Source: JAXHUH01 sp034211175
GTDB taxonomy: Bacteria > Actinomycetota > Acidimicrobiia > Acidimicrobiales > CAIXPF01
Assembly (NCBI GenBank): GCA_034211175.1
Contig: JAXHUH010000109.1
Location: 1-35,053, forward strand
Direction of reading: 5' to 3'
DNA: 35,053 nucleotides
Shown: positions 30,156-35,053 of the stretch, piece after piece
Numbering within the stretch: the stretch's first letter is position 1
How the letters are laid out: every line of letters starts with the position of its first letter
Made by a program: the position numbers and the translations under genes
Notes under the pieces: model-generated
Told to the model about the DNA's origin: nothing
The model's input: only the letters and a program-made list of their open reading frames with translations
The model's database searches: none

Positions 30156-30185
30156 TTGTTACGTAGATTACGGATACGTTAAGGT
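30156..30185 (+). promoter_or_regulatory. Promoter of the CAP-domain protein gene
   Basis: TTGTTA (30156-30161), then 18 nt, then TAAGGT (30180-30185), in the most AT-rich patch of this region. The predicted transcript starts near 30192 with a leader of about 68 nt. The spacer carries repeated TTACG and TACGT elements (imperfect inverted repeat GTTACGTA / TACGTTAA), which may bind a regulator. Confidence 0.55.
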
Positions 30186-30259
30186 AGGGTCCCATCGATC
30201 GTCGTCCCCGCGCCGGGCCCGCTTCCCGCCCGGGTCGCCGGGACGGCACCGGAGGCCAC

Positions 30260-31180
30260 GTGGCTCGCCGACCACCCCTGCTCATCACGCTGCCCGCGGC
30301 CGTGCTCGCCGTGCTCGTCACCGCGAGCGGCGCGCTGGCCCGCACGGGCGCGTCGGATGGTTGGCTCGGCACCGTGAACGCCTATCGCGCCTCGGCCGGC
30401 CTGGCCCCGGTGGAGGAGAACGCGACCTGGAGCGCCGACGCGCTCGCCCACAGCCGCTACCTCGTGGACAACGACGTCGTGAGCCACGAGGAGGACCCGG
30501 ACCTGCCGGGAGCGACGCTCGGCGGCGCGATCGCCGGCGCCAACGGCAACGTCGCCGGCACCGGCGCGGCGTCGCGCACCGACGAGGCGTTCGTCGAGCT
30601 GTGGATGGCCGGCCCGTTCCATGCCATCGGGATCCTGCGCCCCGACCTCGAGTCGGTCGGCTACGGCGCCCACCGCGACGACGACGCCGGCGACATCCGG
30701 GCGGCGGCCACGCTCGACGTGGTGCGGGGCATCGATCCCGACCGCGCCGGGACCGACGAGCCGGTCGTGTGGCCGGGCGACGGCTCGGTCGTGCCGCTGC
30801 GCGAGTACCCGGGCAACGAGCTACCGGACCCGGTGACCGCGTGCCCCGGGTACTCGCCACCGACGGGGCTGCCGATCCTCGTGCTGCTGCCCGACGACGC
30901 GGTCGACGTGACCTCCTCCGGCATCGACGTCGACGGTCGGCGGGTCGCCCACTGCCGGATCACGGCCGAGAGCTACACCCACCCGGTGCAGCGCTGGGAG
31001 GACCGGGGCCGCGCACTGCTCGCCGCCGACAACGCCACCATCCTCGTGGCGAGGGACCCGTTCGAGGACGGCGACCGCGTGTCCGTCGAGCTCGGCGCCG
31101 CGCCCTACGACCTGCGGTGGTCGTTCGACATCGGGTCGCCATCGGGCGAGATCCTCCCGGCGGACGACGTCCTCCGCTGA
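30260..31180 (+). CDS. Secreted CAP/SCP-domain protein
   Basis: Product of 306 residues. The GTG start has GGAGG 4 nt upstream. A signal peptide (about 1-28, ending SGALA) precedes a CAP domain (about 35-155): VNAYRASAGLAPVEENATWSADALAHSRYLV, a VVSHEEDP segment, ELWMAGPFHAIGILRPDLESVGYG and a conserved-looking GYG turn, as in bacterial YkwD-type proteins. The C-terminal half (about 160-306) is a beta-rich extension with two Cys (CPGYSPPTG, VAHCRI) that I do not recognise; it may pack against the CAP domain. Extracellular; bacterial CAP proteins have no agreed function. The neighbours do not refine it. Confidence 0.88.
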   Translation: MARRPPLLITLPAAVLAVLVTASGALARTGASDGWLGTVNAYRASAGLAPVEENATWSADALAHSRYLVDNDVVSHEEDPDLPGATLGGAIAGANGNVAGTGAASRTDEAFVELWMAGPFHAIGILRPDLESVGYGAHRDDDAGDIRAAATLDVVRGIDPDRAGTDEPVVWPGDGSVVPLREYPGNELPDPVTACPGYSPPTGLPILVLLPDDAVDVTSSGIDVDGRRVAHCRITAESYTHPVQRWEDRGRALLAADNATILVARDPFEDGDRVSVELGAAPYDLRWSFDIGSPSGEILPADDVLR

Positions 31181-31241
31181 CCGCGCCGCCCCCCGGCGCT
31201 GCGGCAACGGTCACGGCCGCGACCGGCGATCTGCCAGGCCG

Positions 31242-31275
31242 CTCTCAGCGAACTCTCAGCTCTCATGACTAGACC
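31242..31275 (+). promoter_or_regulatory. Direct repeat (CTCTCAGC x2, 11-bp period) and -10-like TAGACC upstream of the HtrA-like operon
   Basis: CTCTCAGC occurs at 31242-31249 and 31253-31260 with a third partial copy (CTCTCA) right after. TAGACC at 31270-31275 could be the -10. Two 8-bp direct repeats one helical turn apart fit binding by an OmpR/PhoB-class regulator; the mycobacterial MprA box upstream of HtrA-family protease genes has a similar layout. Confidence 0.5.
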
Positions 31276-31393
31276 GAGGGTTCGACCTGCAGGAGCGGCC
31301 CATGGTCCGAGGCACCCCCGACCGACGCGCATCCGACCGTGACCCGTCGCGCGGTCGGCGTCGCGTCCCGCCGACGACAGCGGGCACCTCGTC

Positions 31394-32722
31394 GTGAGGG
31401 ACCGGCGAACGAGGCGGTTCGGACCGCGACGCGGGCACGCCGGCGCCCCGGGCCGCACCGACGAGCTCCCGGTCCGGTTGCTCGGCGGGACCTCGCCCGC
31501 CGACCCGGAGCCGTCCGACGAGGCGTCGCCGCACCCGGGGGGATCACCCCGCGCCGATGCGCCGGTGGCCGGACCGACCGGGCCTTCCCCCAGCCTCCTG
31601 CACCCGCCGAGCGCACCGGCCACCCCGACGACGGGTGTGACGGGACCCCACGCGCCGGGCCACGTCGGCACCGACGGCCACGGCGACGCCCGGGCCGGGA
31701 GACGGGGCGCGATCGGCGGACGTGACGGAGCGACCGCCCTCGCGGCCATCGTCGGCGACGCAGCACCGGGACCGAACCCCACGCCCTCCGACGCCGGTGA
31801 CGGACCGCCGACCGACGAGCGCCCGGGCGGGCGGTTCGACCCGAGGACGTGGTCGACGCGGGCCCGGGTGGTCGCCGTCACGGGGTTGTGTGCGCTCGCC
31901 GCCCTCGCCGGATCGGCGCTCACGCTGGCCACGGCCGACGACGACGTGTCGGCCGGTGACGACGCCGACACCCGGGTCGACGAAGCCGTCGCGGCAGCAC
32001 TCGACGACCGGCTGGGCACGGTTCCCGACCCCACCGACGTGTACGGCGCCGTGCTCGCCTCCGTCGTCTTCATCAGGGTCGGCGGCGACGCCACGACCGG
32101 CGACATCGCCACCGACCCCGAGGGAGCGGTGCCGGACGAGCAGACACCGGACGAACAGACCCCGGACGGGACAGGGTCCGGGCCGGCCCGCTCGATCGGC
32201 ACCGGGGTGGTGATCACCGAGGACGGCCAGATCCTCACCGCCAACCACGTCGTCGACGGGGCGACGTCGATCACCGTCACGTTCCCCGACGGCGTCGACG
32301 CCGCCGCCGAGGTGATCTCGTCCGATCCGACGAGCGACATCGCGGTCCTGCGGACCGCGTCCGCCGGCCAGCTCATCGTTCCCGCGGTGCTCGGCGGCGG
32401 CTTGGCGGTCGGCGACGACGTGTTCACCGTCGGCCATCCGCTCGGCCTGAGCGGCTCGTTCACCGCCGGGGTCGTGTCCGGCCTGGGCCGCTCGATCCCG
32501 ACACCGGACGGCGGGGCGAGGCTCGACGACCTCATCCAGTTCGACGCCGCCGTGAACCCCGGCAGCTCGGGCGGACCACTGATCGACGCGAACGGCGCCG
32601 TCGTCGGCATCGTCACCGCACTCGCCGACCCGTCCGACGTCGGCTACTTCGTCGGCATCGGCTTCGCCGTCCCCATCGGCACCGCCTCGGGCGCGGCCGA
32701 TGGCGGTGCCCCGGCCCGATGA
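31394..32722 (+). CDS. HtrA-like membrane-anchored trypsin-type serine protease without PDZ
   Basis: S1C-family protease of 442 residues. Residues 1-155 form a long disordered cytoplasmic tail rich in Pro, Gly and Ala; one membrane helix follows (about 159-180); the protease domain is outside (about 215-430). The triad is complete: His285 (TANHVVDG), Asp315 (TSDIAVL) and Ser392 (NPGSSGGPL). A PDEQ-TPDEQ-TPD repeat lies in a loop at about 247-260. The protein ends 50 residues after the catalytic Ser, so no PDZ domain is present, unlike DegP. GTG start without a strong ribosome site. Its stop overlaps the moxR ATG (ATGA). Probably an envelope-stress or processing protease. Confidence 0.88.
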   Translation: MRDRRTRRFGPRRGHAGAPGRTDELPVRLLGGTSPADPEPSDEASPHPGGSPRADAPVAGPTGPSPSLLHPPSAPATPTTGVTGPHAPGHVGTDGHGDARAGRRGAIGGRDGATALAAIVGDAAPGPNPTPSDAGDGPPTDERPGGRFDPRTWSTRARVVAVTGLCALAALAGSALTLATADDDVSAGDDADTRVDEAVAAALDDRLGTVPDPTDVYGAVLASVVFIRVGGDATTGDIATDPEGAVPDEQTPDEQTPDGTGSGPARSIGTGVVITEDGQILTANHVVDGATSITVTFPDGVDAAAEVISSDPTSDIAVLRTASAGQLIVPAVLGGGLAVGDDVFTVGHPLGLSGSFTAGVVSGLGRSIPTPDGGARLDDLIQFDAAVNPGSSGGPLIDANGAVVGIVTALADPSDVGYFVGIGFAVPIGTASGAADGGAPAR

Positions 32723-33822
32723 GCACCCGCGATCCGCACCCGCACGAGCCCCACGCCCCCCACCGACCACCGGAGCTGCCCGACATGACCGACCTCCCCG
32801 GCCCCGGCCATGGCCCAACCGGCTACACGCCGGTGGGCGGCGCCGCCCCCGCCGACGCGCACCCGCTGACGGAGCAGGTGCTCTACGAGGTGAAGAAGAC
32901 GATCGTCGGCCAGGACGGCCTCCTCGAGCGGATGATCGTCGCGCTGCTCGCCCGCGGCCACATCCTGGTCGAGGGGGTGCCCGGCCTGGCCAAGACGATG
33001 GCGATCAAGGCACTGGCCGCGACCCTCGGCTGCGACGTGAAGCGGGTCCAGTTCACCCCCGACCTCGTGCCCGCCGACCTGGTCGGCACCCGCATCTACA
33101 ACCAGCGCACGGGTGAGTTCCAGACGTCGATGGGCCCGGTGTTCACCAACCTGCTCCTCGCCGACGAGATCAACCGGGCGCCGGCCAAGGTGCAGAGCGC
33201 ACTGCTGGAGGTGATGGCCGAGCGCCAGGTGACCATCGGCCGCGAGACGTTCGCGGTCGACGACCCGTTCCTGGTCATGGCCACCCAGAACCCGATCGAG
33301 TCCGAGGGCACCTACCCGCTCCCGGAGGCGCAGGTCGACCGGTTCATGATGAAGGTCGTCGTCGGGTACCCGTCACCCGACGAGGAGTTCGTCATCGTCG
33401 AGCGGATGATCGGCTCGCTCGAGGCCGCCCGCCGGGTGCTCGACGCCGAGCGGCTCGTCGAGCTACAGCACGCTGCCGCCCGGGTCTACGTCGACCCCGC
33501 CATCATCCGCTACGCCGTCGCCATGGTGACCGCCACCCGCGAGCCGGCGACGGTCGGCCTCGGCGAGCTCGAGCGCTTCCTCCGGTTCGGCGCCAGCCCA
33601 CGGGCGTCGATCAACCTCGTGCTCGCCGCCCGCGCTCTCGCCTTCGTGCGCGGCCGCGACTACGTCCTCGCCCAGGACGTGCGCGACCTCGCCGTCGACG
33701 TCCTGCGCCACCGCCTCGTGCTGTCGTTCGAGGCGTTGGCCGAGGGGTTCACCGCCGACCACGTGCTCCAGCTCGTGCTCTCCCGGCTCCCGCTGCCCGA
33801 GGTGACCCTCCATGCCCGCTGA
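32719..33822 (+). CDS. MoxR-family AAA+ ATPase
   Basis: Chaperone-like ATPase of 367 residues. Walker A is GVPGLAKT (86-93), Walker B LLADEINRAP (Asp149, Glu150), sensor 1 ATQNPIESEGTYPLPEAQVDRF; the C-terminal lid runs to the end. The first 45 residues are a His/Pro-rich tail; an internal ATG at 32785 with GGAG 9 nt upstream would give 345 residues and is an alternative start. The ATG used here overlaps the protease stop. MoxR ATPases act with a DUF58 partner and BatA-type VWA proteins, exactly the genes that follow. Firm identification. Confidence 0.94.
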   Translation: MSTRDPHPHEPHAPHRPPELPDMTDLPGPGHGPTGYTPVGGAAPADAHPLTEQVLYEVKKTIVGQDGLLERMIVALLARGHILVEGVPGLAKTMAIKALAATLGCDVKRVQFTPDLVPADLVGTRIYNQRTGEFQTSMGPVFTNLLLADEINRAPAKVQSALLEVMAERQVTIGRETFAVDDPFLVMATQNPIESEGTYPLPEAQVDRFMMKVVVGYPSPDEEFVIVERMIGSLEAARRVLDAERLVELQHAAARVYVDPAIIRYAVAMVTATREPATVGLGELERFLRFGASPRASINLVLAARALAFVRGRDYVLAQDVRDLAVDVLRHRLVLSFEALAEGFTADHVLQLVLSRLPLPEVTLHAR

Positions 33823-33831
33823 CGGCCGCGC

Positions 33832-34803
33832 ATGACGACCCGGCCGACCGCACCCGTGGCGGCGTCGGCGAACGGCGACGCGCCGCCCCCGACCGTGGCC
33901 GACGCCGCCCGCCGCGTCGCTGCACCGGCGCGGGCCGAGCGCCTGCTCGGTCGCCTCGAGTGGCAGGTCGTGCGGCGCCTCGACGGGATCCTCCAGGGCA
34001 ACCACCGCAGCGCGTCCCGCGGCATCGGCGTCGACGTCGCCGACCTGCGGGAGTACACGGCCACCGACGACGTGCGCCACATCGACTGGAACGTCACCGC
34101 CCGCATGGACACGCCGTACGTGCGCGAGTTCCTGGAAGACCGGGAGGTGACCGCCTGGCTGGTCGCCGACCGGACCGCGTCGATGACGATCGGCCCACCG
34201 CAACGCACGAAGGGCGACGTCCTCGTCGACGTGACCACGGTCCTGGCCCGCATGCTCACCCGTAGCGGCAACCGGGTGGGCGCAGTGGTGTGGGACGCCG
34301 CCGCGCCCCGGGTCGTGCCCGCCAGCGGTGGCCGCGACCACGTGCTGCGCATCACCCACGAGCTGCTCCGACCATCGCCCGAGCCGACCGGCGCCACCGA
34401 CCTCGGCGCCGTGCTCCGCCTCGCGCGCGACACGATCCGGCGGCGTTCGGTCGTCGTGGTCCTCAGCGACTTCATCACCGAGCCCGGCTGGGAGCAGGTC
34501 CTGGGCCAGCTGGCCGAGCGCCACGACGTCGTCGCCGTCCGCTTCTCCGACCCCGCCGAGTCGGTCATCCCCGACGTCGGCCTGCTCGCCGTCGAGGACG
34601 CCGAGACCGGCGACCAGGTGCTCGTGGACACGAGCGAGGCGGGCTTCCGGCGGCGCTACCACGCCGAGGTCGTCGCCCGCGAGCAGGCGATCCTCACCGG
34701 GACCCGATCGGCCGGCGTCCACCTCCACGACGTCTCCACCGCCGACGACCTGGTGGATGCGCTCGTTGCGCTTGTCGCCACGACCGCGTACCGGAGGCGT
34801 TGA
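33832..34803 (+). CDS. DUF58-domain protein, partner of MoxR
   Basis: Product of 323 residues. DUF58 signature is DLREYTATDDVRHIDWNVTARM (about 78-100), followed by the VWA-like start VTAWLVADRTASM with the DxTxS metal-site pattern, and VVVVLSDFITEPGWEQVL. No membrane helix. It begins 9 bp after moxR and its TGA overlaps the next ATG (TGATG). In studied MoxR systems the DUF58 protein is the main partner of the ATPase; the operon may control maturation or repair of envelope proteins. Confidence 0.92.
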   Translation: MTTRPTAPVAASANGDAPPPTVADAARRVAAPARAERLLGRLEWQVVRRLDGILQGNHRSASRGIGVDVADLREYTATDDVRHIDWNVTARMDTPYVREFLEDREVTAWLVADRTASMTIGPPQRTKGDVLVDVTTVLARMLTRSGNRVGAVVWDAAAPRVVPASGGRDHVLRITHELLRPSPEPTGATDLGAVLRLARDTIRRRSVVVVLSDFITEPGWEQVLGQLAERHDVVAVRFSDPAESVIPDVGLLAVEDAETGDQVLVDTSEAGFRRRYHAEVVAREQAILTGTRSAGVHLHDVSTADDLVDALVALVATTAYRRR

Positions 34804-35053
34804 TGTCGCTCGACTGGTCCGTCGCGCTGCAGTCGCTGGCCGTCGTGGCCGCGCTCACCGCCGGGTACGTGGTCCTCGTCCGTCGCCGGGCGGATGCCGC
34901 CGCCGCGCTCGCCGCGGGCCGGAGCGAGCCCGGCCGCGGCACCGGGTGGCGCCGCCACGTCCCGATCGGGCTCTCGCTCGCGGCGCTCGCGGTGCTCGGC
35001 ATCGCCCTCGCCCGCCCCGAGGCGGCGCTGGGCCTGCCCCGCCGGGAGGGGAC
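34803..35053 (+). CDS. BatA-like membrane protein, N-terminal fragment (runs off the window)
   Basis: 83 codons visible. Helix 1 is about residues 6-26 (VALQSLAVVAALTAGYVVLV), followed by a basic RRR and a second helix (about 54-72) with RRHVPIGLSLAALAVLGIALARPEA. This is the start seen in BatA/aerotolerance-type proteins, where a VWA domain follows. The VWA part lies beyond the right edge, so the assignment rests on context and the RxxP...ALARP pattern. Confidence 0.7.
   Translation, partial: MSLDWSVALQSLAVVAALTAGYVVLVRRRADAAAALAAGRSEPGRGTGWRRHVPIGLSLAALAVLGIALARPEAALGLPRREG

Noticed and set aside
27467..30166. An 899-codon open frame on the plus strand across the decarboxylase, Nudix and small protein genes
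   Set aside because: Antisense shadow of three well-supported minus-strand genes; no domain or ribosome site.
31270..31300. A tRNA-like GGTTCGA element near 31279
   Set aside because: No acceptor stem, anticodon arm or D-arm can be formed around it; chance match.
1..35053. Mobile elements, CRISPR arrays, toxin-antitoxin or defence islands
   Set aside because: No transposase, integrase, repeat-spacer array, phage gene or defence-type domain was seen. Gene order and base composition look uniform apart from the minor codon difference noted at 5117-5764.

Overview
The window is very GC-rich DNA from an actinobacterium. The gene set (short Q-loop CydA, GuaB3, PcrA with a C-terminal RNAP-binding-type module, GTG/TTG starts, many apparently leaderless genes) fits a high-GC Actinomycetota chromosome. 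A member of the Acidimicrobiia is my best guess, but this rests on overall style and not on a marker gene. I see no rRNA, tRNA, CRISPR array, insertion sequence, phage gene or plasmid function. It looks like ordinary chromosome with several less common accessory genes.

Layout. 1-2165 (minus): cytochrome bd oxidase cydA-cydB, with cydB running off the left edge. 2494-3345 (plus): acidic single-pass membrane protein. 3383-4915 (minus): purH. 5117-5764 (plus): unknown protein. 5777-9481 (minus): cobalamin-binding mutase subunit, sucC, sucD and a secreted N-acetylmuramoyl-L-alanine amidase. 9577-11763 (plus): a Rieske-like membrane-anchored protein lacking cluster ligands, then an orphan GAF/PAS histidine kinase. 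11779-13879: a MAO-type amine oxidase divergent from a TetR regulator, with a candidate operator between them. 14073-16559: a small membrane protein, then two tandem paralogous lipoproteins that look like divergent TIM-barrel glycosidases. 16804-20552 (minus): PcrA/UvrD helicase, SIMPL protein, dienelactone-hydrolase-like protein. 20732-21784 (plus): a voltage-gated channel of the NaChBac class with an acidic TLEDWTD filter. 21852-27161 (minus): secreted subtilase, guaA, guaB3. 27266-30073 (minus): a small conserved-looking protein, an aromatic-amino-acid-decarboxylase-like PLP enzyme, a Nudix hydrolase and a 52-residue protein. 30260-31180 (plus): secreted CAP/SCP protein. 31394-35053 (plus): HtrA-like membrane protease, MoxR ATPase, DUF58 protein and the start of a BatA-like protein, tightly overlapping and probably one operon that leaves the window on the right.

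How the genes fit together. purH, guaB3 and guaA cover late purine synthesis (AICAR to IMP, and XMP to GMP), at two separate loci. The cobalamin-binding subunit next to sucCD suggests a route from methylmalonyl-CoA (or a related acyl-CoA) to succinyl-CoA and succinate. Cell-envelope functions recur: amidase, two glycosidase-like lipoproteins, subtilase, CAP protein, HtrA-like protease and the MoxR/DUF58 set.

The most notable sequence features are these: a probable Ca2+-type filter and a cysteine-bearing pore turret in the channel; the paired GH18-like lipoproteins sharing an altered catalytic motif; the degenerate Rieske-like protein; the TetR operator overlapping the amine oxidase promoter; and a set of genes whose -10 box (TAnnnT) lies 6-8 nt before the start codon, implying leaderless mRNAs. 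No clearly new multi-gene system was found.
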